Positions 46,298 through 55,601 of a DNA stretch of 64,000 nucleotides are shown one piece after another; position 1 is the stretch's first letter; each line of letters starts with the position of its first letter. A program made the translations under genes and the position numbers. The notes under the pieces are model-generated. The model had not been told where the DNA came from and did not search any database. It worked only from the letters and a program-made list of their open reading frames with translations. Source of the DNA: Glutamicibacter arilaitensis Re117 (GTDB lineage Bacteria; Actinomycetota; Actinomycetes; Actinomycetales; Micrococcaceae); NCBI RefSeq assembly GCF_000197735.1, contig NC_014550.1, positions 1,426,001 through 1,490,000 of the forward strand, given 5' to 3'.

Positions 46298-47713
46298 GGC
46301 TCTTCGAGTTTAAGCGTGGTGCAGGATGCTCAGCACGGCCGTAGCCCCGCCGTGTATAACAATATCCTGACCCGGTAATGACCATGATTCCGATAACCCC
46401 GACCGATCCGTTTCAAGTTCTTCGCCGTCAGGTTCGCCGCCTCGCTCCGAGCATTCGTCAACCGCGTACGAATGAACACCAGCAACTCGCGCCTCCACGC
46501 AGTCAGCGTCCGGAACAACGACTTCGCTTCCACCATTTTCGTTGTCTTCACCGATTTCTCCAGCACCGCCCACCTCGATTGAAAATCATGGATATCCCTG
46601 GTTTTCAACAGCTCCCGCACGTGTTCCTTAATCCCATAAATCACGCCCAGCTCAGGATCTGCTTCAAGGATCAACTTCAGCCGCTCAACTTGCCTAATCG
46701 ACAAGTTCTCCAAATTGCAGGTCAACAGTTTCCGATACTTGTAGGCCGGATCAGCGGCCCTTCCTCGGCGCTGGAGCACCTCGTGGGAGCGACGCCGGCG
46801 CACCTGAGTAATCATGAGATTCGCCCGCTGAATGACATGAAAATGGTCCACGCTGATCTTTGCTTTCGGCAGGTTCTCCCGCACCGCTTTGCGGAACTCA
46901 GCAGACATGTCAATGGCCACGTACTGTACTCGTTGACGCCAGTACCGTGGCCGGGACTTCAACCACTTCTTCACCGCTGCACAGCGTCGTCCGTCCACAA
47001 TATCTAGAATTTTTCCGGTATCCAGGTCGGTGAAGACAATAGACCACGGCTCAATACGGACCACTTTCCCGGTGCGGCCGCGTGCGTAGCGGACCTTACG
47101 AAAACGGTGCTCATCAATACCGAGGCGGCGGATGAACATGCGGTCCACGTTGCCTACAAGCTCACCGACCATGTTCGCTCTTGCCATCACGGTTGGCCAG
47201 GAAACTTGGTACGCAGAAGCGACCCTGGACACGGCTCGCAGTTCGCAGCTCATCTCGTCCACGAGCTTTTGAGAGAGCCTGGTAGTGATTCTGGCCCTCA
47301 ACGGTAGCTGTTCGGTGGTTTGCACGAACGAGCGGCGTTCGCAGGCGGTCTCTTGGCAGGCCATCCGGCGTTTGCGCACCAGGACCTTAATGTCGTTGCC
47401 ACCGGTTGGGAGGTCTTTGACCCGGTGCACTGGTCTGGCGTGGATGCGGGTGGTGATCACCCCACAAGTTGGACAGGCTGCCTCTGTGGCTTTGGGCTCG
47501 ATAAGGACTTGTCGTCCGGCTGGTTCTTGGGTTGCGTCGATGACGCGGTAGTCAGTGAGGTTGAGAAGAATCGACGCAGCGTCGTTTCCACCGGTATCTT
47601 TAAACACGGCTCGTAGTTCCTTGCTGATGGTTTGTCTAGACAACATCCATTTTCGCAGAGGACTGCGGGCCTTACTTATTTTTCGGGCTCACCACGCTAA
47701 AACTTGAAGAGCC
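46298..47713 (-). mobile_element. ISL3-family insertion sequence, 1416 bp
   Basis: The ends are imperfect inverted repeats starting GGCTCTTC, matching at 22 of the outer 24 positions (46298-46321 with 47690-47713). An 8-bp duplication CCTATGAC flanks it. The single gene is a transposase. The 8-bp duplication and GGCTCTTC ends are normal for ISL3. The element looks complete and recently moved. Confidence 0.95.
46330..47646 (-). CDS. ISL3 family transposase
   Basis: 438 residues. The N-terminal zinc ribbon CPTCGVITTRIHARPVHRV and Cys/His-rich HTH region are followed by the DDE domain: RRLGIDEHRFRKV, VQYVAIDMSAEFRKAV, ISVDHFHVIQRAN, and the final Glu region around ARSEAANLTAKNLKRIGRGYRN. It catalyses movement of the surrounding element. 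It is intact. Confidence 0.93.
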   Translation of the reverse strand: MLSRQTISKELRAVFKDTGGNDAASILLNLTDYRVIDATQEPAGRQVLIEPKATEAACPTCGVITTRIHARPVHRVKDLPTGGNDIKVLVRKRRMACQETACERRSFVQTTEQLPLRARITTRLSQKLVDEMSCELRAVSRVASAYQVSWPTVMARANMVGELVGNVDRMFIRRLGIDEHRFRKVRYARGRTGKVVRIEPWSIVFTDLDTGKILDIVDGRRCAAVKKWLKSRPRYWRQRVQYVAIDMSAEFRKAVRENLPKAKISVDHFHVIQRANLMITQVRRRRSHEVLQRRGRAADPAYKYRKLLTCNLENLSIRQVERLKLILEADPELGVIYGIKEHVRELLKTRDIHDFQSRWAVLEKSVKTTKMVEAKSLFRTLTAWRRELLVFIRTRLTNARSEAANLTAKNLKRIGRGYRNHGHYRVRILLYTAGLRPC

Positions 47714-47721
47714 CCTATGAC
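47714..47721 (+). repeat. target site duplication, right copy
   Basis: CCTATGAC, the second copy of the sequence at 46290-46297. Confidence 0.95.
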
Positions 47722-48554
47722 ATGGAATCATTGGCCAGCCCCATGCTCGCCGCAGCGCTACTGACCATCACCAGCTATCACAACCTCTTCATGGGGACCG
47801 TTGTGGGGTTTGCCGGTTCGGCGCTCTTGGTTTCCTCCACCAAATTCCCTGTGATCGCGCCACCGCAGAAGGCGAAGTTCTTCCATCGCCTGACCGGTGG
47901 AACCCGAGCCTTCTTCGCGGCCGCTGAATTGCGCAGCCTGATGGGCTTGAACCTGGTGGTGGCCTCGACCTCGGCGATGGTCATCGTCAATACCGTCGTG
48001 CTGGTCAAGGCAGAGCTAGGGCGTTCCCAGGTGGACGTTGCCCTGCTGCTTGGCGCCTATGGAGCAGGCTCCATGATTGTTGCCCTGAGCATGCCCGGAC
48101 TGCTGGAGCGCATTGCCGATCGCACGGTGATGCTTGTTGGCGGGCTACTCATGCCGTTGCTGCTCTTGGCTGGCGCGGGCTTGATCTTCTGGGGCGAGGG
48201 GAGCAGCCAATGGGCGGCAATCCTCGCGTTGTGGATGCTGCTTGGTGCTGCCACGGCAACAATCCTGACGCCCTCCTCCCGATTGCTTCGCCGCAACAGC
48301 ACCGAGCAAAACCGGCCCAGCGTATTCGCCGCGCAGTTTTCGCTGTCCCACGCCTGCTTCTTGCTGACCTACCCGCTGGCCGGCGCGCTGGGAGCAGCGA
48401 TCGGCTTGGCTCCAGTCGCTGCAGTACTGGTGATTGTGGGATCGGCTGGAACCGTGCTGGCGTACCTTTCGTGGCGCCCTGATGTAGTGCCGGTGGCAGT
48501 GGAACAGTGAGACAAGGGAAGTGGCTGTGGGGCCGGCTCGTCCAGTGGCGGAAT

Positions 48555-49217
48555 CTAGTCTTGTAGACGCAGAAGCTGCAGCGCACGCGCCTGATTGATC
48601 TGGGTGAAGTCCCGGTAATACGCGCCCACGGCGCCGAAATTCTCTGGCGTCCAGACCGCGTATACATGCTCAGTAAGCGATTCGAGCTCTTCCACTGACT
48701 CCCGTGCGGCGACGGGTATCGCAATGACGATGGACTTCGCTTCCAACCGCCGCACCAATTCAACGGAGGCTTTCATGGTGGCGCCGGTCGCGATGCCGTC
48801 ATCGCACAGAATCACCGTTTGCCCGGTCAAACCCGGGGAGTAAGCCCTGAATATGTCGGCCAGCAGCATCAGTTCCGAGTGCGTCCCGTATTCCAAGGAG
48901 TCCAGTTCATCAGCGCCGAAGTAGCGAAGTGCCCGGCGGTAGATCTCCTCATTGATGTAGCGTCCGTTGCCCGACGCGTAGTGGGCGATAGCGCCGAATG
49001 CCAGTTCAGGATTGCTCGGTACACCGAGCTTGCGAACTGCCAAGGCACCCAGACGCGCCTTGAGGATCTTGGCAACCTCATAGGCGATCGGGACACCGCC
49101 GCGCAAAAGGCCCAGTACCGTGTAGCTGCCGGCGGGCAGCTCCAAGGCCAGCCGCATGCCCAACGCCGCGCCGGCGTGGCTGCGATCATCAAACTTCAGG
49201 CTCTGGTCAGTGGCCAT
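48555..49217 (-). CDS. phosphoribosyltransferase-domain protein
   Basis: 220 residues from the ATG at 49217. The PRPP-binding loop is VILCDDGIATGATMKASV. Other features are YTVLGLLRGGVPIAYEVAKIL and VRKLGVPSNPELAFGAIA. This is the class of stand-alone PRTase-like proteins (often called 'predicted phosphoribosyltransferase') seen in many Actinobacteria. Its substrate is unknown. It is convergent with the disrupted MFS gene and divergent from the acyltransferase pseudogene. Confidence 0.85.
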   Translation of the reverse strand: MATDQSLKFDDRSHAGAALGMRLALELPAGSYTVLGLLRGGVPIAYEVAKILKARLGALAVRKLGVPSNPELAFGAIAHYASGNGRYINEEIYRRALRYFGADELDSLEYGTHSELMLLADIFRAYSPGLTGQTVILCDDGIATGATMKASVELVRRLEAKSIVIAIPVAARESVEELESLTEHVYAVWTPENFGAVGAYYRDFTQINQARALQLLRLQD

Positions 49218-49415
49218 ATACCCAGTCTTGCCCAAAGCCCGGGAAAATCAAGGGCACCCAAGGATCCTGAAGATGGGTTCCACAGAAACGGGAGCTCTGA
49301 AGCGACCCCAGATACCTTTTACCTTCAGTTGGAACTTGTCGGAAGCAGAGCCACGAGTCCGGCTGTGTTACCGGCCCGGAGTCCTGCGGTGGCATGAGTG
49401 ACAATCCTGTGCTGG

Positions 49416-49421
49416 TAGCCT
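49416..49421 (+). promoter_or_regulatory. -10 box, leaderless type
   Basis: TAGCCT lies 6 bases before the GTG at 49428. Confidence 0.35.
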
Positions 49422-49427
49422 AACTCG

Positions 49428-50461
49428 GTGACTGAACTATCTAGCAGGGTCAGGGTGCACCGACTCGATGTAGCAAAAGGCGCACTGATCATTTTGGTTG
49501 TCCTAGGCCACCTGTTGGAAGCGACCGCAGGATGGGAAGCTCGAACCACCAGACTCCCGCTGACGGCCATCTATATGTTCCATATGCCGGCGTTCGTTTT
49601 TCTTGCAGGAATCACCGCCTAGTCCACGCAGCTTCCTCGGCGAATTGGCGTGTTCCTCGTCCTGCTGGTCGTATTCCAGACGCTCTATTTTTCGCGGTAC
49701 CACTGTTAGGTTTAGAGCGAACCTTCTCGCTTGTCAGACCCTTTTGGATCCTCTGGTTCCTTTTGGCCATGTGCTGGTGGCAGTTGCTGACGCCTCTAAT
49801 CTCCAAGTTCCCCAAGACATCCGTGGGCCTATCATTTCTCATAGCTAGTATGTCGGGCATTTTTGAATAGATCGGCTACGACTTCACCTTCTCCCGTGCC
49901 GTCGTCTTCGTGCCATTCTTCGTCGTGGGTGCGACCCACGGACAGGTGATTCTCCGCACTGCAGGTCGTATTGCCGTCCAGTGGAAAATTGCAGGAGTTG
50001 TAGCGCTGGCCGGAGCGTGGTTGTATCTGTATTATCGAGACACTCGGCCTGGATGGTTGTACGGCAGTTTCTCCTTCGAACGCCTGGATACTCAAGACCC
50101 TCAAGGAGTGCTCTTCCGCATTGGTCTGCTGTTCATTGCGTCTGCCGCGATATTCGTATTCCTATCTCTGATGCCGGACAAGGATGGCATGCCAGCTATG
50201 CTCGGCCGGCGAAGCTTGGCGATATATCTCATGCACGGTTTCGTAGTTCTCGCTATTACTCCGTATCTTCCCCTGATCCTTGACCAAACAAATAGCATCG
50301 TGGCGTTCGTGGCTGCGGTTCTCTTGACCGTGCTGACAGTAGCGCTGTTCGCATTGCCTGTCTTCGACCAGTTGATTCGGTGGTTCAGCCAATTCATCGT
50401 CAGACAGATATCTAAGCCCGTGGTGTTGGCGTACCAGCGACTTTGGGTACCGCGCAACTAG
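49428..50461 (+). pseudogene. acyltransferase 3 family membrane protein, broken
   Basis: Three lesions interrupt an otherwise clear acyltransferase_3 protein. The N-terminus VHRLDVAKGALIILVVLGHLLE and HMPAFVFLAGITA reaches a TAG at 49620-49622; the same frame then continues sensibly to about 49690. There a frameshift in or near the T run (TATTTTTCG) moves the protein to another frame (FAVPLLGLERTFSL). A second TAG (49868-49870) follows, after which the frame is open to 50461 (FVPFFVVGATHGQV .. SLAIYLMHGFVVL). The family O-acetylates cell-surface sugars or lipids. Restored length about 340 residues. Confidence 0.8.
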
Positions 50462-50571
50462 GCACGTCGAGATCTTTGGCGGTTACTGGTCTACTGCTGG
50501 CCTGATACGTGCTTTCAGCTACCACTGTTGAGGAGATTGGTCATTCATAGCGAACTACTGCTGAAAATAAG

Positions 50572-50618
50572 AAAATCCCGGGTCCTTCGCGATAATTTCG
50601 CGAAGGACCCGGGATTTT
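50572..50618. terminator. strong bidirectional terminator after hpaD
   Basis: A 21-bp perfect stem with a 5-base loop (50572-50592 with 50598-50618), AAAA on one side and TTTT on the other. It ends the hpa operon. Confidence 0.93.
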
Positions 50619-50667
50619 GCGTAGCAGCTCAGGGAAGCTGCAAGCTCACGTCCAGAGGTTGTTCGGC

Positions 50668-51777
50668 TTAGACCTGGTTGCCCAGCTTGAAGCCCTTGGA
50701 AGCCTGGCCGTGGTACGAGCCATCTTCGTCACCGGCACGGGTGAAGGAGAAGCCGTCGGCGCCGATGGTGACTTCCAATTCGGAGTCGTCGGTGCGCTCG
50801 ATGACTTCCTGCACGTTGCCATCCAGGTCCAAGACCTTGGAAGCTTCGGTGTACCAAGAAGGAACAACCGGGTTGCCCCACCAGTCACGGCGCTGGTTAT
50901 CGTGCACGTTCCAGGTGATGGTCGGGTTGTCCGGATCGCCGGTGTAGTAATCCTGGGTGTAGATCTCGATGCGGTGGTCATCTGGATCCAGGATGTACAG
51001 GTAGAACGCGTTGGAGACACCGTGGCGGCCTGGGCCGCGCTCGATGCGATCCGAAATGCGCAGTGCACCCATCTTGTCGCAGATCTGGATGATGTTGTGC
51101 TTCTCGTGGGTGGAGAAGGCCACGTGGTGCAGGCGCGGGCCGTTGCCACCGGTCAATGCGGTGTCGTGCACGGTGCCCTTGCGGTGCATCCATGCTGCGT
51201 AGGTGGTGCCTTCGTCATCCTGGATGTCCTCGGTGACGCGGAAGCCCAGGTCCTCGAGGTACTTGCGGCCGCGTGGCACGTCCGGGGTGACCTGGTTGAA
51301 GTGGTCCAGGCGGACCAGTTCGCCAGCCGAGTACAGGTCGTAGCGCATGTGCAGGCGCTCTACGTGGGTGGTCTCGAAGAAGAACTCGTATGGGAAGCCC
51401 AGTGGATCCTCAACGCGCACGGCGTCGCCGATGCCCTTGACGAAGCCTTCCTTGCGGCGCTCGGTGCGGCAGCCCAATTCCTTGTAGTAGGCCTCGGCCT
51501 TGTCGACCTCTTCGGTGGAACGCACGCGGAAAGCCATGGCCTTCAGTGCGGCGACCGGACCCTTGGTCAGAACCAGGTTGTGGTGGATGAATTCTTCGAA
51601 GGAACGCAGGTAGATCTGGTTCTCGTCTTCGTAGGAAACATGCAGGCCCAGAACGTCTACGTAGAAGTTGCGGGAGCGCTCCAGGTCGGTGACGACCAAT
51701 TCAGCGTAGGCGCAGCGCAGGATATCCGGTGCTGGAACCGAAGGGGTTGGGATCGGGTTTGCGATCTCTTTGCTCAT
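50668..51777 (-). CDS. hpaD: homoprotocatechuate 2,3-dioxygenase (extradiol)
   Basis: 369 residues from the ATG at 51777, after AAAGGAG. It opens the ring of 3,4-dihydroxyphenylacetate to 5-carboxymethyl-2-hydroxymuconate semialdehyde using O2. The facial triad is H159 (RLDHFNQV), H218 (RLHHVAF) and E271 (RIEIYT), with the catalytic H204 and Y261; numbering is 4 higher than in the Brevibacterium fuscum enzyme. It belongs to the same branch as the Fe(II) enzyme of B. fuscum and the Mn(II) enzyme MndD of Arthrobacter globiformis. The sequence does not say which metal is used here. Last gene of the hpa operon. Confidence 0.95.
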   Translation of the reverse strand: MSKEIANPIPTPSVPAPDILRCAYAELVVTDLERSRNFYVDVLGLHVSYEDENQIYLRSFEEFIHHNLVLTKGPVAALKAMAFRVRSTEEVDKAEAYYKELGCRTERRKEGFVKGIGDAVRVEDPLGFPYEFFFETTHVERLHMRYDLYSAGELVRLDHFNQVTPDVPRGRKYLEDLGFRVTEDIQDDEGTTYAAWMHRKGTVHDTALTGGNGPRLHHVAFSTHEKHNIIQICDKMGALRISDRIERGPGRHGVSNAFYLYILDPDDHRIEIYTQDYYTGDPDNPTITWNVHDNQRRDWWGNPVVPSWYTEASKVLDLDGNVQEVIERTDDSELEVTIGADGFSFTRAGDEDGSYHGQASKGFKLGNQV

Positions 51778-51828
51778 GATTTGCTCCTTTGCAAGCAATA
51801 AAAACTAGTGGGTGGAAGCTGAAGCTTC

Positions 51829-53322
51829 TTAGACGCCGAACTTAGGGGAGTGCGCTTCGTTCAAGGTGATCTGGATGGACTGCTGGGTGGTGTAGAAGTC
51901 CACCGAGCGGTAGCCGCCTTCGCGTCCCAGGCCCGAAGCCTTCACGCCGCCAAATGGGGTGCGCAGGTCGCGGACGTTGTTGGAGTTCAGCCACACCATG
52001 CCCGAATCGATCTGGTGCGCGAAGTTGTGTGCACGCTTCAGGTTGGAAGTCCACACGTAGGCTGCCAGGCCGTACTTGGTGTTGTTGGCCAGCTCCAGTG
52101 CTTCCTCGTCGGTGTCGAACGGGGTGATGGCCACAACTGGGCCGAAGATCTCGTCCTGGAAGATCTGTGCATCCGGTGCCACGTCTGCGAAGACGGTCGG
52201 TGCAACGTAGTTGCCTTCTTCGAAGCCTTCGGCGCGGCCGCCGCCGGCCAGCAAGCGGCCTTCGGTCTTGCCGATCTCGATGTAGCTCATGACCTTTTCG
52301 AAGTGGTTCGGGTGCACCAGGGCGCCGACTTCGGTCTTCGGATCGCTTGGCAGGCCAACGCGGATGTTCTTGGCGCGCTGCGCGAACTTGGCAACGAAAT
52401 CATCGTAGATATCGCGCTGTACCAGCACGCGGGAGCCAGCGGTGCAACGCTCGCCGTTCAGCGAGAAGACACCGAAGACGGTGGCATCCAAGGCTGCTTC
52501 CAGGTCAGCGTCGGCGAAGACGACTGCTGGAGACTTGCCGCCCAGTTCCAGGGACAGGCCCTTGAACTGCGGGGCTGCAGCGGTGGAGATGGTGGCGCCG
52601 GTGGAGGAGTCGCCGGTGAAGGAAACCAGTGGCACATCCGGGTGCTTGACCAGGTAGTCGCCGGCTACGGAACCGGAACCGAAGACCAGGTTGAAGACGC
52701 CTTCTGGAAGGCCTGCCTCGCGGAAGATTTCTGGCCACAGTCCTGCGGAGAGCGGGGTGTAGCTTGCAGGCTTCAGGACTACCGAGTTTCCGGTAGCGAT
52801 GGCCGGAGCCAGCTTCCAGGATTCCTGCATGAACGGAACGTTCCATGGGGTGATCAGTGCGGCCACGCCGATTGGCTTGCGGTTCACGTAGTTCATCTGG
52901 CGCCCTGGCACGCGGAAGGTGTTGTCCACCTGTGCGACGATCAGGTCAGCGAAGAAGCGGAAGTTCTCTGCTGCGCGGCGAGCCTGGCCCTTGGCCTGGG
53001 TGATCGGCAGGCCGGAGTCGTAGGACTCGAGCAGCGAGAGCTCTTCATCGCGGGATTCGACGATGTCAGCGATCTTGTGCAGCACGCGGGAACGCTCGCG
53101 CGGCAGCATCTTGGACCATGGGCCTTCCTTGAAGGCCTTGTTTGCGGAGGCAACAGCCAGATCCACGTCTTCAGGCTGTGCCGAGGCGACGGTGGCGTAG
53201 TTGGTGTTGGTGACCGGTTCCTGCACGTCGAAGGTTGCTCCGCCGATGGAGTCAACGAATTCGCCGTTGATGTAGTGCTGCAGGTGGGTCGGAAGGTTTT
53301 CCGGTACGAAGTGCTTGCTCAT
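51829..53322 (-). CDS. hpaE: 5-carboxymethyl-2-hydroxymuconate semialdehyde dehydrogenase
   Basis: 497 residues from the ATG at 53322. Aldehyde dehydrogenase motifs are LITPWNVPFMQESWKLAP (NAD binding), FTGDSSTGA, LELGGKSPAVVFADAD with the general-base Glu, and the catalytic Cys in NGERCTAGSR. It oxidises the semialdehyde made by HpaD to the dicarboxylate. It sits 51 bases upstream of hpaD in the same operon. HpaE assignment rests on that context. Confidence 0.93.
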   Translation of the reverse strand: MSKHFVPENLPTHLQHYINGEFVDSIGGATFDVQEPVTNTNYATVASAQPEDVDLAVASANKAFKEGPWSKMLPRERSRVLHKIADIVESRDEELSLLESYDSGLPITQAKGQARRAAENFRFFADLIVAQVDNTFRVPGRQMNYVNRKPIGVAALITPWNVPFMQESWKLAPAIATGNSVVLKPASYTPLSAGLWPEIFREAGLPEGVFNLVFGSGSVAGDYLVKHPDVPLVSFTGDSSTGATISTAAAPQFKGLSLELGGKSPAVVFADADLEAALDATVFGVFSLNGERCTAGSRVLVQRDIYDDFVAKFAQRAKNIRVGLPSDPKTEVGALVHPNHFEKVMSYIEIGKTEGRLLAGGGRAEGFEEGNYVAPTVFADVAPDAQIFQDEIFGPVVAITPFDTDEEALELANNTKYGLAAYVWTSNLKRAHNFAHQIDSGMVWLNSNNVRDLRTPFGGVKASGLGREGGYRSVDFYTTQQSIQITLNEAHSPKFGV

Positions 53323-53396
53323 GGCAATTCCTTTCGTGCGTTGTCCCGGTGTTTCCACCGGATGGATTTGGGCAAAACTATGGGTGGTGCTGGTGG

Positions 53397-54056
53397 CTAG
53401 ATGGCGCTCGGTGCCATGCCGGCAGCCTTGAGGTAGGCGTTCAGGGTGTGGGCGCGGTGCTCGCGCGCCGCGGCCTCGATCTGCGCCGGAGTGGCATGGG
53501 TTCCGATCAGATCCAGCAGCTTCTCATGCTCCTGGACCGAGGCGCGGGCCCGGTTCGGGATGTGCGTGAAGGAACTCGCCCGCATCGCTGCCAGCCGGCG
53601 CCATCCGCGCTGGACCAGGTCCAGGATGTGCGGATTGGGGCACTGGCCGTACAACAGCTGGTGGAACTCGGTATTCATCCTGGTGAAGGCCACCGGATCG
53701 AAGTCCTCCAGGCACTGGCGCATCTTCTCGTTCAGCGCCCGTGCCTTGGCAAGCCACGCGGCATCCATGGAATCGGCGGCCAGCGCGGTAGCTGCCGGTT
53801 CGATGACCATCAATGTCTGCATGGTGTGCAGGTACAAGGTGGAATCCACGTGGGCTACCGTCGCCCCGACATTGCGGGTGAAGTGGACCAGGCCTTCGGC
53901 TTCCAACCGGCGGATCGCCTCGCGCACCGGAACCACGGAGCAGCCCAGCTCATCGGCGATGGTGCCCAGCACCAGCCGATAGCCGGGGGAGTACGCCCCG
54001 TTGACGATGCGTTCGGAGACCAGCTGGTAGGCCGCCTCGGACTTGGATGCGGTCAT
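53397..54056 (-). CDS. GntR family regulator with FCD domain
   Basis: 219 residues from the ATG at 54056, which overlaps the stop of the upstream FAH-RraA gene. The winged helix is AAYQLVSERIVNGAYSPGYRLVLGTIADELGCSVVPVREAIRRLEAEGLVHF. The FCD effector domain has the metal-type residues within TRMNTEFHQLLYGQCPNP and the C-terminal EHEKLLDLIGTH. It lies inside the hpa operon, so it probably controls it. The palindrome in the hpa promoter is the likely site. Confidence 0.92.
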   Translation of the reverse strand: MTASKSEAAYQLVSERIVNGAYSPGYRLVLGTIADELGCSVVPVREAIRRLEAEGLVHFTRNVGATVAHVDSTLYLHTMQTLMVIEPAATALAADSMDAAWLAKARALNEKMRQCLEDFDPVAFTRMNTEFHQLLYGQCPNPHILDLVQRGWRRLAAMRASSFTHIPNRARASVQEHEKLLDLIGTHATPAQIEAAAREHRAHTLNAYLKAAGMAPSAI

Positions 54057-55558
54057 TACAGCGACCATGAGTCCAGATCCGGGCTGCCTGCGTCCTTCCA
54101 GGCGTTGTACTTGGTCTTCCATTCGGCGTTCATCGGGAACAGGCCCTCGATGCCGTGGCCGCGCTTGACCATCGCGAAGATGAATTCATCATTGGACTCG
54201 GTGACCATTGCCTCGGCGGCAACTTGTTCCACCATCGCTGGCGGGATGACCACGATGCCATCGGAGTCAGCCACGATGACATCGCCTGGCTGGACCGAGA
54301 CGCCGCCGCAGGCCACGGTGATGTCCTTGTCCCAGGCCACGTGCTTGCGACCCAGAACTGCCGGGTGCGCGCCGTTGTAGAAGACCGGGATGTCCAGGCC
54401 GGAGACTGCGTCCAGGTCGCGCACGCCGCCATCGGAGATGATGCCGGCAGCACCGAGCTGCTGGGAACGCAGGGCCAGGATGTCGCCCAAGGTGGCCGAA
54501 CCGGTTTCGCCGCGGGCCTCCATGACCAGGATCTCGCCATCGCCCAGCGAATCGATGGACTGCTTTTGCATGTTGTAGCCAGCGCCGTGGGCCTTGAACA
54601 GGTCCTCGCGGTTCGGGATGTAGCGCAGGGTGCGGGCGGTGCCGATCACGCGCTGCATGCCCTTGGTGGCACCTGGCACTTCGATGTTCACGTTGTTCAG
54701 GCCGCGCTTGCGCAGGGTGGCTGAAAGGGTTGCGGTGGCTACCGACGCCAGCTGTTCGCGGACCTTGTCGGTCAGCACGTCCTTGCCGGTGAGGATTGGT
54801 GCCATGCCAGCGGTCTCGCGGTCGCCGTAGGCATCTTCCTTGTCCTTGTCGGTGACCTTTGGCTGGTTGCCGAAGGCGGCGAAGGTGGCGGTGCCCTCGG
54901 TGGCGGTGGTCTTCAGCTTGCCAGTGGTGGCGCCGGTGACCAGGTCGGTCACCTCGACCTCGACGACATCGCCTGGGAAGAAGACGGTGGAGCCGGCAGG
55001 GGTGCCGGTGAGGATGATATCGCCTGGCTGCAGGGTCATCTGCTGGGACAGGTCGGCCACGATGGTGGCGAAGGAGAAGAGCAGTTCCGAGGTGTCGGCG
55101 TCCTGGGTGATCTTGCCGTTGACCCAGGTCTGCACGCGCAGCTTGGCTGGATCCAGAGTGGCCGCTTCCAGTGCTTTCGGGCCCATCGGAGTGTAGCCGT
55201 CGCCGGACTTGGAGCGGATGTTCGAGCCCTTGTCCGCGTACTTCATGTCGTGCACGCCCAGGTCGTTGGAGGCGGTGACCGAGCCGACGTAGCTCCAGGC
55301 GTCCTCTACTGAGACGCGGCGGGCGGTCTTGCCGATGATCAATGCGATTTCGCCTTCAAAGGCGAGCAGTTCGGTGCCTGCTGGGCGTTCCACGGTGGAA
55401 CCGCTGGCGGCCAGCGAGCTGGTGGCCTTCATGAAGTAGCTAGGGAACTTGGGAGTACGGCCGCGCTGTGCTGCGCGCGAAGAGTAGCTCAGGTGTACGG
55501 CCAGGATCTTGCCTGCCTGGGCGAAGGTCTCTTCGGTTACTGGAACAATGTTGCTCAC
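54056..55558 (-). CDS. hpaG: FAH-domain/RraA-domain fusion, hpa pathway isomerase-decarboxylase
   Basis: 500 residues from the GTG at 55558; the in-frame ATG at 55582 would lie about 15 bases from the transcription start and has no ribosome site. Residues 1-240 are a fumarylacetoacetate-hydrolase fold: GKILAVHLSYSSRAAQRG, ELLAFEGEIALIIGKTA with metal ligands, and MTLQPGDIILTGTPAGS. Residues 265-465 are RraA-like: ATLSATLRKRGLNNVNI, DGEILVMEARGETGSATLGDI and AAGIISDGGVRDLDAV, the metal/substrate site of class II aldolase-like RraA folds. FAH-type HpaG decarboxylates and isomerises the HpaE product. The RraA half may add a pyruvate-aldolase or oxaloacetate-decarboxylase step. First gene of the operon. 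Confidence 0.88.
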   Translation of the reverse strand: MSNIVPVTEETFAQAGKILAVHLSYSSRAAQRGRTPKFPSYFMKATSSLAASGSTVERPAGTELLAFEGEIALIIGKTARRVSVEDAWSYVGSVTASNDLGVHDMKYADKGSNIRSKSGDGYTPMGPKALEAATLDPAKLRVQTWVNGKITQDADTSELLFSFATIVADLSQQMTLQPGDIILTGTPAGSTVFFPGDVVEVEVTDLVTGATTGKLKTTATEGTATFAAFGNQPKVTDKDKEDAYGDRETAGMAPILTGKDVLTDKVREQLASVATATLSATLRKRGLNNVNIEVPGATKGMQRVIGTARTLRYIPNREDLFKAHGAGYNMQKQSIDSLGDGEILVMEARGETGSATLGDILALRSQQLGAAGIISDGGVRDLDAVSGLDIPVFYNGAHPAVLGRKHVAWDKDITVACGGVSVQPGDVIVADSDGIVVIPPAMVEQVAAEAMVTESNDEFIFAMVKRGHGIEGLFPMNAEWKTKYNAWKDAGSPDLDSWSL

Positions 55559-55601
55559 CGTTGATCGGCCTGCTTTCGTCATACATCAAGTCGTACATCA
55601 A

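Larger units (their letters stand above)
45863..48510 (+). pseudogene. MFS transporter gene split by an ISL3-family element
   Basis: The first 145 codons (45863-46297) and the last 262 codons (47722-48507) are in frame with each other once the element at 46298-47713 and one target copy are removed. The restored protein is 407 residues of a 12-helix MFS transporter, reading through the junction as SRLAYD|MESLASPMLAA. The loops IPRKPVLIGSD and EAWQIYILIF fit the MFS fold. Nothing else is broken, so the insertion is probably recent. The gene follows an ArsR regulator and was likely a metal or drug pump. Confidence 0.92.

Noticed and set aside
51850..53400. 516-codon open frame antisense to hpaE
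   Set aside because: Shadow of the aldehyde dehydrogenase gene; no domain recognised.
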